Shown here piece after piece: positions 7,708 to 14,985 of a DNA stretch of 31,811 nt. The notes under the pieces were generated by a model, which was not told the DNA's origin, did not search any database, and saw only the letters and a list, made by a program, of their open reading frames with translations. Source of the stretch: Congregicoccus sp964517665 (lineage in GTDB: Bacteria > Verrucomicrobiota > Verrucomicrobiia > Opitutales > Opitutaceae); the NCBI GenBank assembly GCA_964517665.1, contig CAZFCY010000039.1:1-31811 (forward strand), in the 5' to 3' direction. The position numbers were made by a program, and so were the translations under genes. Position 1 is the stretch's first letter. Every line of letters begins with the position of its first letter.

Positions 7708-8553
7708 ATGCAAACATCATCCGTCTCCACCCCGCGCCCGTGCCGTCTCGTTCCGCATCTGGTCCCGGCTCTCGCGCTCATCGCCGGCGTCCTTTTCGCC
7801 GGTTGCGACAACACCACGCAGACCACCTCGGGCCAGGCCTACCTCGATCGTTACCCGACCACGATGGGCGCCGCGGGCGCGACTCCGGGAGATCCCCGCG
7901 CCAACCCGGACGCGCCGGAAATCGACCGCCTCGTCGCCGAGGTGGCCGCGATCGAGCCGCAACTGCGCTTCCCCGCCCGGATCGGACTCGCGCGGATCGA
8001 GCGCGGCCGGTTGATCGACGTCCCGCCGGTCGAAGGCGAGACCTGGCTCGACCTGCGTGAAAAACTCGGCGCGGGTTTCGGAGCGTTCGTTCCCCTGAAC
8101 CTCGTTGTCACCGAAATGGCCTACAGCGGGGCCGGAAGCCCGGCGAGCGGCCAGGCCACGCTGACCGAGACGATGGCGCGCATCCGGCTCGGCGCCGCGC
8201 GCCAGCACCTCGACGCGGTTCTGGTCTATGAGATCGCCGTCGCCACCGACGTGCGCAGCACCGGCTGGAGCCTCGTCGACTGGACGATCGTCGGCGCCTA
8301 CGCGCGCACGAGGCGCGCCCATGCCGAAGCCTGCGCGACCGCGCTCCTGATCGACGTCCGCAACGGCTATCCTTACGGAACCGCGACCGCGGCGGCCGAC
8401 GACGAGCGCGCCGCGGCCGCCTTCGGCAGCGGCGAACTGCGCGCCCATCAACGCCTGTCCGTGACGGAACGCGCCATGACCAGCCTCGCGCCGGAGGTGG
8501 AAACGATGTTCCAGACCCTGCGCGCGAAGGCGGCGATGCCGGCTTCGCTCTGA
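7708..8553 (+). CDS. Putative lipoprotein of unknown function
   Basis: This 281-aa protein has a lipoprotein signal peptide: a basic N-region, a hydrophobic core (LVPALALIAGVLF) and the lipobox LFAGC, with the cysteine at about residue 33. Lipidation and export to the envelope are therefore expected. The mature part starts with a disordered stretch rich in Thr, Gly and Pro, then an alpha/beta domain (ARIGLARIERGRLIDVP, LVVTEMAYSGAG, AVLVYEIAVATDVRSTGWSLVDWTIVGAY). I do not recognise the family. GAGG about 6 bases before the ATG could be its ribosome site. It is followed after 28 bp by a small membrane protein gene, probably in one transcript, and lies divergent from the sigma-54 activator, which may control it. 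Confidence 0.7.
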   Translation: MQTSSVSTPRPCRLVPHLVPALALIAGVLFAGCDNTTQTTSGQAYLDRYPTTMGAAGATPGDPRANPDAPEIDRLVAEVAAIEPQLRFPARIGLARIERGRLIDVPPVEGETWLDLREKLGAGFGAFVPLNLVVTEMAYSGAGSPASGQATLTETMARIRLGAARQHLDAVLVYEIAVATDVRSTGWSLVDWTIVGAYARTRRAHAEACATALLIDVRNGYPYGTATAAADDERAAAAFGSGELRAHQRLSVTERAMTSLAPEVETMFQTLRAKAAMPASL

Positions 8554-8581
8554 ACACGAACCCCCGCCGGAGAAACCCGCC

Positions 8582-8998
8582 ATGTTTTACGCGCTCCTTT
8601 TCGCGACCTTCGCGCTCGCTTCCGTGGTTTCATGGATATGCGCCCGGATTTTCGCCAGACCTGCCGAGGCGATCCTGCGACGGATCATTCAGGATGAAAT
8701 CCATCGATCCTGGCTGACCTACCTGATCTTCGCGCTCTACGTCGTGGGTGTCTCCTCGGGCGTCCGCATCCACGAGCTTCAGCACTATATCAGTCCCCAG
8801 GACTGGAAGAAGGAGGGCAACATCCTGCGCCTCACTCCGGAGCGATGGACACTGGAAGCCTACCGCACCGTGATCGAAACCCTGCAGGGCGTCGCCTGGG
8901 TGCTGCTCGTGTTTTTCGCCGTCGCGCTGTCCGCCTTCGTCATCGTCCGCATCGTGGAGATCTGGCGACGCGCGAAGACGAACCCGGGCGAAACGTGA
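8582..8998 (+). CDS. Small three-helix membrane protein, unknown function
   Basis: This 138-aa protein has three likely transmembrane segments, at about residues 2-22 (ALLFATFALASVVSWICA), 45-62 (YLIFALYVVGVSSGV) and 103-125 (VAWVLLVFFAVALSAFVIVRIV). A polar loop with RIHELQHYISPQDW lies between the second and third. GGAG lies about 11 bases before the ATG. I do not recognise a family. Its position just after the lipoprotein and near the sigma-54 activator suggests the three act together at the cell envelope, for example in response to stress; this is inference. Confidence 0.72.
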   Translation: MFYALLFATFALASVVSWICARIFARPAEAILRRIIQDEIHRSWLTYLIFALYVVGVSSGVRIHELQHYISPQDWKKEGNILRLTPERWTLEAYRTVIETLQGVAWVLLVFFAVALSAFVIVRIVEIWRRAKTNPGET

Positions 8999-9038
8999 CG
9001 CCGCCCCCATCGTGGCTCACGCCAGGAGGCTGGCCCAT

Positions 9039-9065
9039 GGAGCGGCGCAGGAAAACCGCCGCTCC
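9039..9065. terminator. Candidate bidirectional terminator hairpin
   Basis: GGAGCGGCG (9039-9047) and CGCCGCTCC (9057-9065) form a perfect 9-bp stem with a 9-nt loop. It sits in the 88-bp gap between convergent genes (small membrane protein and purC), where a shared terminator is expected. No T-tract follows on either strand. Confidence 0.45.
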
Positions 9066-9086
9066 TGCCGCTTGCCGCCTTGCGCC

Positions 9087-10001
9087 CTATCTGTCGGCGA
9101 GCAACCGTCGCAACGCCTCGAGGTAACGCGCCTGCGTCCCGGCGACGACCTCGGCGGGCAGCCGCGGCCCGGGCGGCTTCTGGTCCCAATCGAGCGTCAA
9201 CAGGTGGTCGCGCACGTACTGTTTGTCGAAACTCGGGGGCGAGCCGCCGGGCTTCCACGTCGCCTCCTCCCAGAATCGCGACGAATCGGGCGTCATCACC
9301 TCGTCGATCAAGTAAAGCCCGCCCCGGGCATCGAGGCCGAACTCGAATTTCGTGTCCGCCAGGATCATGCCGGCCGCGCGGGCGCGCGCATGGCCCAGCG
9401 AGTAGATCTCGAGGGTCAGCATCTTGACCTGTTCGCACAGGGCCTCGCCCACCAGTTTGCCCGCCTGAGCCTCGCTGATCGGCTCGTCGTGGCCGGAGGC
9501 GGCCTTCGTCGTCGGCGTGAAAATCGCCTCGGGCAACGCCTGCGCCTCGGACAGCCCCCCCGGCAATCGATGGCCGCAAACCGCGCCGGTTTTCTTGTAG
9601 GAAGACCATCCGCTCCCGGCGAGATACCCGCGCGCCACGCACTCGATCGGCAGCGGCTTCAACTTGCGCACGACCATGCTGCGCAGGTGCAGCTCCGGCG
9701 GCAGTTTCAACTCATCGGCGATCAACTTGTCCTGATTGGGCAGAAGGTGGTCCCCCACGAGCGGCGCCGTCAGCCCGAACCAGAAACGGCTCATCTGCGT
9801 GAGCACGATCCCCTTGCCGGGAATGCCATCCGGGAGAACGACGTCGAAGGCCGAGATCCGGTCGGTGGCGACGAGGAGCAAACGGTCGTCGAGGTCGAAA
9901 ATCTCGCGCACTTTGCCCGAGGCGACGCGTGGATAGGGCAGGCCTTCGATCTGGTTGAGCGGCTCCTTCGGCAGGCGCGCGGCGATTTCCTGAAACGTCA
10001 T
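9087..10001 (-). CDS. purC: SAICAR synthetase (purine biosynthesis)
   Basis: This 304-aa phosphoribosylaminoimidazole-succinocarboxamide synthase joins aspartate to CAIR using ATP in de novo purine synthesis, in the cytoplasm. Family motifs are seen in order: SGKVREIFDL (about 28-37), ATDRISAFDVVLPDGIPGKG, PIECVARGYLAGSGWSSY, IFTPTTKA with GHDEPIS, ADTKFEFG and LIDEVMTPDSSRFW. The length of about 300 aa matches the longer SAICAR synthetase type (yeast-like and many Gram-negatives) rather than the ~237-aa E. coli form. Start ATG 10001 places the conserved N-terminus; the longer open frame upstream is not conserved in character. It stands alone, divergent from tRNA-Glu. Confidence 0.95.
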   Translation of the reverse strand: MTFQEIAARLPKEPLNQIEGLPYPRVASGKVREIFDLDDRLLLVATDRISAFDVVLPDGIPGKGIVLTQMSRFWFGLTAPLVGDHLLPNQDKLIADELKLPPELHLRSMVVRKLKPLPIECVARGYLAGSGWSSYKKTGAVCGHRLPGGLSEAQALPEAIFTPTTKAASGHDEPISEAQAGKLVGEALCEQVKMLTLEIYSLGHARARAAGMILADTKFEFGLDARGGLYLIDEVMTPDSSRFWEEATWKPGGSPPSFDKQYVRDHLLTLDWDQKPPGPRLPAEVVAGTQARYLEALRRLLADR

Positions 10002-10105
10002 GTTTGATCGCGGTTGCTGGGATGACAGACAGGCGTAGCAATCGGCGCGCGACCGGTGGGTGTCAACGCCCGTCCGGGCGCGCTCGAAGGCGCCCAAGAT
10101 AATTC

Positions 10106-10133
10106 TTGCGCCGCCCGCTTCAGAACCTACGTT
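10106..10133 (+). promoter_or_regulatory. Possible sigma-70 promoter for tRNA-Glu
   Basis: TTGCGC (10106-10111) and TACGTT (10128-10133) are spaced by 16 bases, and transcription would begin about 15-20 bases before the tRNA. The -10 match is weak, so this is tentative. Confidence 0.3.
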
Positions 10134-10153
10134 CGCCCCCTTCCCAAGGCTAA

Positions 10154-10231
10154 GTCCCCTTCGTCTAGCCCGGTCCAGGACACCACCCTTTCACGGTGAG
10201 AACGCGGGTTCGAATCCCGCAGGGGACGCCA
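10154..10231 (+). tRNA. tRNA-Glu (anticodon TTC)
   Basis: A complete cloverleaf is visible. The acceptor GTCCCCT (10154-10160) pairs with AGGGGAC (10221-10227), followed by discriminator G and an encoded CCA (10229-10231). The D-arm is GTCT...GGAC. The anticodon loop CTTTCAC carries TTC, and the T-arm is GCGGG-TTCGAAT-CCCGC. It matches the bacterial tRNA-Glu pattern, including GGGGACGCCA. The outermost anticodon-stem pair (27-43) is a C-A mismatch. A 7-bp inverted repeat (10229-10235 with 10243-10249) starts at the CCA end and might act in termination or belong to a repeat. Confidence 0.95.
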
Positions 10232-10346
10232 GCCCGATGGACGGGCTGGGGGCGGATGAGGAATCTGATCGAGGCAAGGGACTGCAATGGGTTTGCCCAG
10301 ACACAAAACAGAAGGTGGCCAGGGTGGCCGGCTGGGCCACTCGAAT

Positions 10347-10431
10347 ATGAATCATTGGCTTTCAACTGAAGAGATCAAAGAGGCGACCCGCCGGAGGAGG
10401 CGACGGGAAGACGTCGCAAACGTCGGGCGCG
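10347..10431 (+). pseudogene. N-terminal fragment, possibly DUF4224-like, cut by gap
   Basis: From ATG 10347 a frame reads MNHWLSTEEIKEATRRRRRR and about eight further residues before running into the Ns. The LSTEEI...EATxRRRR pattern is reminiscent of the start of DUF4224 proteins, small phage-type proteins often next to integrases. The resemblance is weak and from memory. If right, it would be a remnant of an element inserted at tRNA-Glu. Confidence 0.22.
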
Positions 10432-10441
10432 NNNNNNNNNN

Positions 10442-10490
10442 CCACCCTTTCACGGTGAGAACGCGGGTTCGAATCCCGCAGGGGACGCCA
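10442..10490 (+). tRNA. Partial second tRNA-Glu (3' part) abutting the gap
   Basis: The 51 bases 10442-10492 are identical to 10183-10233. They cover the anticodon arm, T-arm, acceptor 3' strand and CCA of tRNA-Glu; sequence diverges immediately afterwards. The 5' half is lost in the N gap. This is either a second complete tRNA-Glu whose start is unsequenced, or a 3'-end copy left by an element that integrated at the tRNA (att repeat). An assembly break at a repeat is also consistent. Confidence 0.85.
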
Positions 10491-10704
10491 GCTCGGTGGC
10501 CTGACGCGTTAGTGCCGTCATCTTCAGGGCTGCCCGCGTTGTCGTCTTCGTTGACGGCTGTTTTCTGGCACGGATGCTCCGAACCCACGCGGAAATCGTG
10601 AGCATTGGAATGCCAAGATCACCTCAAACGTGAAGCATGACCTTCGGGTCAGGCGATCGCTCAGGCGTCAGGATTGGCCGGTCGTCCAGATTTGGGGACA
10701 CGAA

Positions 10705-11496
10705 CTAAAGCAGGCCCAATTGCTCATCCTGCAAAGGCGGCTGCGGCGCATCTTTCGAATCTTGGAGTGACGGTTGCTCCCCGTCTTCGGGCTTCGCATC
10801 GTCGGCATCAATGGCGGGCTGGAAGGGTTTCAATCGTTCACCCGCCAGCCATGCCAACCGCCGGGCTTGAATCTCAAGTGTCCTGCGAAGCCCTGGATGC
10901 ACGCTTCTCTCGCACACTACCAGAGCGAGTCTCGCTATTGTCGCAGCACGCCGAGCCAATCGTATATCAGGGTGCCCGCGCAATTCGACCACCGGCTCAG
11001 TAGCGATGCTTCCTTCATAGTGCTCAGGAAGAGAAACGACTGCCGACGAAGTTGGAATCTTCTCGTTCAGGATGGCAGAGAATCGGGACGCCGCGATCAA
11101 CTCGCTGTAAACTGTCGCTTCAAGGGCGTCGAGGTGTCCCTTGGTTTCTGCATCGTCACCCCCGCGACCTTGAAACTGAGGGAGAGGCCAGACCTTGACG
11201 GTGTGAACTTCGAAGGGATCGAGGACGCTCATCGCCACAGCGTCCGTTCGTTGATTGGTCAGATGCCGCCGAATGCGTGTCCCCAAGCTCTCTCGAGTTT
11301 GCCCGACGTAAATCGGCTCTCCGTCATAGTCGAAGAACCCATACACACCGAACTTGCAGCCGCCAATAGTCAGACCGGGATCACCTGAGAGCTTCCTTTT
11401 AAGGAACTTCGCAAGTGCAGCGCGTAGCTCTTTGGTATCGAGCGGCAGATCGTGCGTGTCGGTTCCTATCAGGGGCGGTTTCGATGACGATGCCAT
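10705..11496 (-). CDS. GIY-YIG nuclease, probable restriction endonuclease
   Basis: This 263-aa protein carries a GIY-YIG catalytic domain: GVY at residues 50-52, IYVG at 62-65, the conserved arginine in LGTRIRRH (R74) and a glutamate in LDALEATVYSELI (E126). These residues form the single metal-ion active site of the family. The C-terminal ~110 residues are Arg- and then Asp/Pro/Gln-rich and may bind DNA. It lies 40 bp downstream of a cytosine methyltransferase in the same direction, so a type II restriction role is likely (GIY-YIG restriction enzymes such as Eco29kI are known). A TTG start at 11574 would overlap the methyltransferase; ATG 11496 is preferred. The recognition site cannot be read from sequence. 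Confidence 0.75.
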   Translation of the reverse strand: MASSSKPPLIGTDTHDLPLDTKELRAALAKFLKRKLSGDPGLTIGGCKFGVYGFFDYDGEPIYVGQTRESLGTRIRRHLTNQRTDAVAMSVLDPFEVHTVKVWPLPQFQGRGGDDAETKGHLDALEATVYSELIAASRFSAILNEKIPTSSAVVSLPEHYEGSIATEPVVELRGHPDIRLARRAATIARLALVVCERSVHPGLRRTLEIQARRLAWLAGERLKPFQPAIDADDAKPEDGEQPSLQDSKDAPQPPLQDEQLGLL

Positions 11497-11536
11497 GCCC
11501 CAAACTGGCGCGACTTCGCGCCGAGTGTCCAGACAT

Positions 11537-12682
11537 TCACCCGGCCAGCAAGGCGGGCTGAGTGTTGGCTGCAATCACGGGCTCAAAGATTGACCGGCTC
11601 AGGTGAGCAACCACCGGGACAACAACCCCATCTCCTGCGAGATGATAGGCGTCATTGTAGTTGTTGGGCAGGGCGTAATCATCAGGGAGCCCCATCAATC
11701 GAGCCGCCTCCCGAGCGGAGAGCAGCCGCGACCGTACACGCTTCCCCTCCACCACGAGCAGGATTTGCCGTGAGGAGCCGCCTCGGGGTGTCCGAAGACA
11801 TCCGGCGATCTTGTCGAAGCGAACCTCTGCGCGTTGCTGTTTCTCTCCTGCGTCGTCTTTCCGGGTGCGCCTGTAGATGGTGCCGATATGCCTTCCGGGA
11901 GACTCTGAGACACGCTTCACTTTCTCCCGATTCAAAGGACTCATCATCTCCAACAACCGCTTTGTCTCCGCGGGTGAATGCCATTCAACGAGCGTTGGAG
12001 TCTCCTCAACGATGTCCGAAAGGGTTGTCTTCACCGGGGAGGGTTGAGGCAGATTCCACCATACCCAACGCTTTGCGGCTGCCGGTGTGAGCCCCGTTAC
12101 GGCTTCAATCAGCCGGGAAGGATGCCAGAGGGACTTTGGACCCTCGGCGTTCAATGCAGGCGGGATCGCCAAGTCTCCCCGAATACCGATCACGAAGAAC
12201 CGAGGGCGGGACTGAGGCACGAAATGCCGAGCATCGATGACCATGGCTCCGAAGCGATACCCTGCGCGAAAGAAAGCGGCAGCAATCGCCAAGAAGTCCG
12301 CTCCGTCATTCGATGTAAGCGCGCCATAAACATTCTCAATCGTGATGATTTTCGGTGCGCGCCCGCCGTCAGCAAGGCGGCGCATGAGCTTCCAGAAGGG
12401 CCAGAAAGTGCCGCTACGCTCACCGCTCAGGCCGACGTAATCACCAGCGAGGGAAAGGTCTTGGCAGGGGAAGGATGCCCAAGCCAGATCAGCCTCGCCC
12501 GGCAGGTCCGCGACCTTCACCGAATTTACATCAGCGACCTTCAGGTGGTCGTCTCCCCAATTCTCGGTGTAAGCCGCGCCTTTTCGCGCATCGAAATCAT
12601 TCGCGAAGACGCACCGCCATTCAGACCCGAGCCCCGCTCGTGCCATGCCTCCACCTGCAAAAAACTCATAGAAAGTTGGCAT
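11537..12682 (-). CDS. DNA (cytosine-5)-methyltransferase
   Basis: This 381-aa C5-cytosine DNA methyltransferase uses S-adenosylmethionine. Motif I FFAGGGMARAGL is at residues 7-18, motif IV FPCQDLSLAG has catalytic C73, and motif VI ENV is at 116-118. Motif VIII QSRPRFFVIG is near 157-166, and motif X AGDGVVVPVVAHLS is near the C-terminus; the variable target-recognition region lies between. Full length, all key residues present. It starts 3 bp after the stop of the ribbon-helix-helix gene and is followed by the GIY-YIG nuclease, forming an operon. The protecting methylase of the restriction pair is the natural reading. Base composition is more AT-rich than in flanking genes, consistent with horizontal acquisition. 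Confidence 0.93.
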   Translation of the reverse strand: MPTFYEFFAGGGMARAGLGSEWRCVFANDFDARKGAAYTENWGDDHLKVADVNSVKVADLPGEADLAWASFPCQDLSLAGDYVGLSGERSGTFWPFWKLMRRLADGGRAPKIITIENVYGALTSNDGADFLAIAAAFFRAGYRFGAMVIDARHFVPQSRPRFFVIGIRGDLAIPPALNAEGPKSLWHPSRLIEAVTGLTPAAAKRWVWWNLPQPSPVKTTLSDIVEETPTLVEWHSPAETKRLLEMMSPLNREKVKRVSESPGRHIGTIYRRTRKDDAGEKQQRAEVRFDKIAGCLRTPRGGSSRQILLVVEGKRVRSRLLSAREAARLMGLPDDYALPNNYNDAYHLAGDGVVVPVVAHLSRSIFEPVIAANTQPALLAG

Positions 12683-12685
12683 GCC

Positions 12686-12907
12686 TTACCGATTCATTTG
12701 ATCGAACAGCAAAGGTTGCTCTTCGCGAATTAACCTCTCCACCGCTTTCACAATGACGAAGTTGAGGCTTCTGGAATCGCGCTCAGCAATCCGACTGACT
12801 TCCGCATAAAGCGTGTTGGGCAGCGAGATCGTCAGCCGGGTTGTCGTGGGCTCCGCTTCCGCCCTAGCCTTCCCCTTCTTCCTTGTGAGAGAACGTCGCT
12901 TCACCAA
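12686..12907 (-). CDS. Ribbon-helix-helix (CopG-like) regulator
   Basis: This protein of about 73 aa has a basic N-terminus (KRRSLTRKKGKAR), a beta-strand TTTRLTISLP and two helices (YAEVSRIAERDSRS, NFVIVKAVERLIREE), which is the ribbon-helix-helix fold of MetJ/Arc/CopG DNA-binding proteins. The start is TTG 12907 or GTG 12904; an in-frame TGA two codons upstream rules out anything earlier. It is the first gene of the methyltransferase/nuclease operon. Repeated TTCACCAA half-sites overlap its start, so it is a good candidate for an autoregulator that times restriction-modification expression. Confidence 0.75.
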   Translation of the reverse strand: MVKRRSLTRKKGKARAEAEPTTTRLTISLPNTLYAEVSRIAERDSRSLNFVIVKAVERLIREEQPLLFDQMNR

Positions 12908-12926
12908 TGTTCACCAAAATGGTGAA
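12900..12926. promoter_or_regulatory. Candidate operator: TTCACCAA repeats and dyad
   Basis: TTCACCAA occurs twice in direct orientation (12900-12907 and 12910-12917), and the second copy is mirrored by TGGTGAA (12920-12926), giving the dyad TTCACC-AAAAT-GGTGAA. Three half-sites in 27 bp at the start of a ribbon-helix-helix gene suggest an autoregulatory operator. The repeats are seen; binding is inferred. Confidence 0.5.
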
Positions 12927-13242
12927 TCCGCAACTACCCCTCACCGCAAGCCCGAGTTACTCACAAAGGCGGATTAAATTCGCACTCCGATGAGGCATCA
13001 CCAAGGCTCGTCCGGTCCGTCTCCGCTGCCGAAGGCCGGCGCGGCCCGGCAGGATGGACGCGACGCGGCCCGCAAGCGGAGCGGTCGCCGCAGAGCGGAA
13101 GCGGAGCTTTGCGTAGGCGGCGAGCAATGCAAACCGGCAGCTCGCCTACGAACGCGCATTCGAGGACTTCCTGCGAACGGAGCAGGAGTTGGACTTCACA
13201 CTCCCGCCGCGGGAACCGACGACGATGGGCTCACGAGGGCAC
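12927..13242. other. Island right edge with decayed coding sequence
   Basis: No intact gene. A plus-strand frame just after an in-frame TAG reads QLAYERAFEDFLRTEQ and then ELDFTLPPREP (about 13138-13215). It looks like real protein sequence but has no start and runs into the GH43 gene, so it is probably a gene remnant. An imperfect inverted repeat GTAGGCGGCGAGC/GCTCGCCTAC (about 13110-13149) precedes it. This may mark the right boundary of the inserted island. Confidence 0.35.
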
Positions 13243-14931
13243 TCACGGCGCCTCGACTCTGATATAGTCGAAATCCGCGAACATCCCCGCGGGCGCGGCG
13301 CCCCGGGCCGCGAAGACGCCGAAGGTCGTGCCGGTCCAGATGTTTCCACCCCGGTTCGGAAACCGCGGATCGTTCATCCCCATGTCCCCGCGGCTCGCCG
13401 ACGGGTCTTTATAACGTCCCACCCAGCCGAGGTCGGGATCGCCCCGGACGCCGTTGCGCAAGTGATGACCGCTCGCGCCGAAATAGACAGACCCGCCCAG
13501 TTGCGTCCACGTTTGCCCGTCGCCGCCGTGATAAAACGTGGCGGTTTCCTCCGCGTTCACCGCGATGCGGAGATGGACGGCCTCCCCGGTCGCGGCCGGC
13601 TCCGACCAGAGAATCGTTCGCCGTCCGAGTGTGGTCTTTCCCACCTGCACACACATCCGTCCATCGACGGCCGCCGCCGCGAGCCAGAGATTCATCAGGG
13701 GATCATGATATAAATGGAGCCCGGCCGCCGCGCCTTCCGCCGCGTCATGGATGGTCAGCTTCGTTTCCACGTTAAACGCCTTGTCGATCACACGCTGCTG
13801 GAAGACCGCGGGAAGCGCCTCGACCGAGCCGAGATCCCCCGCCGGCGCATGGATGCGGAGAACGCCCGGCTTCTCGCCGAGCGACCAGGCGCGCCCGCTT
13901 CGGTCCGGCGGACACGAGAAGAACCATTGCAGGCCCAACTCCGCGCCATCGAATTCATCGGACTGCTGCAACGCATGCGGAGCCGCCGGCAATCGCGGGG
14001 CGCGCGCCCTGACGCTTGGAACCTTCCCGCCCGCCGGCCGCCACCAGCCATCCGACGTCCACTCGATGGGCTCCATCAACATCTGCCGCCCAAGGGAATA
14101 GTGACTGGTCTCGTGCGCGTGATAGACCACAAACCACTCCCCGTTCTGCGTCTTTAGCAGCGTGCCATGCGCCGGCCCCTCGAACCTGGCGCCGTTGTCG
14201 GTGGAAAACATGACGGGGTTGCCCGGATCCTCCTCCCACGGCCCTTCCAGCCGTTCGGCGCGAAGCACGGAAATCGTGCTGGGCTCGCGCGGGAGCGTCC
14301 CGCCATCCGAGAAAAGCATATAATACCATTCTCCCCGCCGAAACACGGCCGGGCCCTCGAAGTAGCGGTATTTGCGGCGGTCGACACGCGCCACCGTTCG
14401 CTCGATCGAAAGCCCGTCCCGCCCCAGCTCGTGAAGCACCGCCTGATTCGTGATCAAATAGAGACGCCCGTCGTCATCGGCGAAGAATCCGGGATCGATT
14501 CCCATGTCATGGCCGAGGAGGCTTTTCTCATACGGCCCGGCCGGCTTGCTCGAATGAAACACATATAAATCCCCCTCGCGCGTCGGCGCATAGATCACGA
14601 ATTCGTTCGTGTTGGGATTGTGTCCCAGCTCGAGACCCCAGATGCCCATCCGCGTGTCGCCCGGCCGAATGCCATCGAAGGCGTCGAACGCGTGTCCGAT
14701 ATAGCGCCAGTGGACAAGGTCCTCGCTTTGCGCAATCGGTATTCCCGGCTGCCATCCGAAGGAGGACCGGCACGTGTAATATGAATCGCCGACGCGCACG
14801 ATCCCCGGATCCGACCAGTCGCCGGGCAGGATCGGATTCTCGAAATGGCCCTCCCCGCCCGACCTCGCCGGCAGGGCGAGCAAAAGCGACCAGAGGATCA
14901 AACCGCGGGATGTGAAACGACGGCCGGTCAC
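13243..14931 (-). CDS. Glycoside hydrolase family 43 enzyme
   Basis: This 562-aa secreted enzyme has a signal peptide at about residues 1-25. A five-bladed beta-propeller follows with the GH43 catalytic triad: base D41 in WSDPGIVRV, the pKa-modulating D146 in GIDPGFF and acid E192 in RYFEGPAVF. A C-terminal beta-sandwich (from about 330, SDEFDGAELGLQW) resembles the concanavalin-like domain of beta-xylosidases. GH43 members cleave arabinose or xylose from plant polysaccharides. The start is GTG 14931, with GGAG about 10 bases upstream. It is the last gene of the ABC operon, 54 bp after the DUF1593 gene. Substrate is not determined by sequence alone. Confidence 0.88.
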   Translation of the reverse strand: MTGRRFTSRGLILWSLLLALPARSGGEGHFENPILPGDWSDPGIVRVGDSYYTCRSSFGWQPGIPIAQSEDLVHWRYIGHAFDAFDGIRPGDTRMGIWGLELGHNPNTNEFVIYAPTREGDLYVFHSSKPAGPYEKSLLGHDMGIDPGFFADDDGRLYLITNQAVLHELGRDGLSIERTVARVDRRKYRYFEGPAVFRRGEWYYMLFSDGGTLPREPSTISVLRAERLEGPWEEDPGNPVMFSTDNGARFEGPAHGTLLKTQNGEWFVVYHAHETSHYSLGRQMLMEPIEWTSDGWWRPAGGKVPSVRARAPRLPAAPHALQQSDEFDGAELGLQWFFSCPPDRSGRAWSLGEKPGVLRIHAPAGDLGSVEALPAVFQQRVIDKAFNVETKLTIHDAAEGAAAGLHLYHDPLMNLWLAAAAVDGRMCVQVGKTTLGRRTILWSEPAATGEAVHLRIAVNAEETATFYHGGDGQTWTQLGGSVYFGASGHHLRNGVRGDPDLGWVGRYKDPSASRGDMGMNDPRFPNRGGNIWTGTTFGVFAARGAAPAGMFADFDYIRVEAP

Positions 14932-14985
14932 GACACGAGCGCTCCGATCAATTCGCCTGATTCCACTATATTCATGACTTCCAAA

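Larger units (their letters stand above)
10232..10704. other. Intergenic stretch with assembly gap and island edge
   Basis: Apart from the tRNA fragment (10442-10490) and a short partial reading frame (10347-10431), I see no gene here. Ten Ns occupy 10432-10441. A small UUCG-type hairpin (TGACC-TTCG-GGTCA, 10638-10651) lies downstream of the GIY-YIG gene and could be its terminator, though no T-run follows. Confidence 0.5.

Noticed and set aside
10654..10661. GCGATCGC octamer (HIP1-like)
   Set aside because: A single copy is expected by chance in GC-rich DNA.
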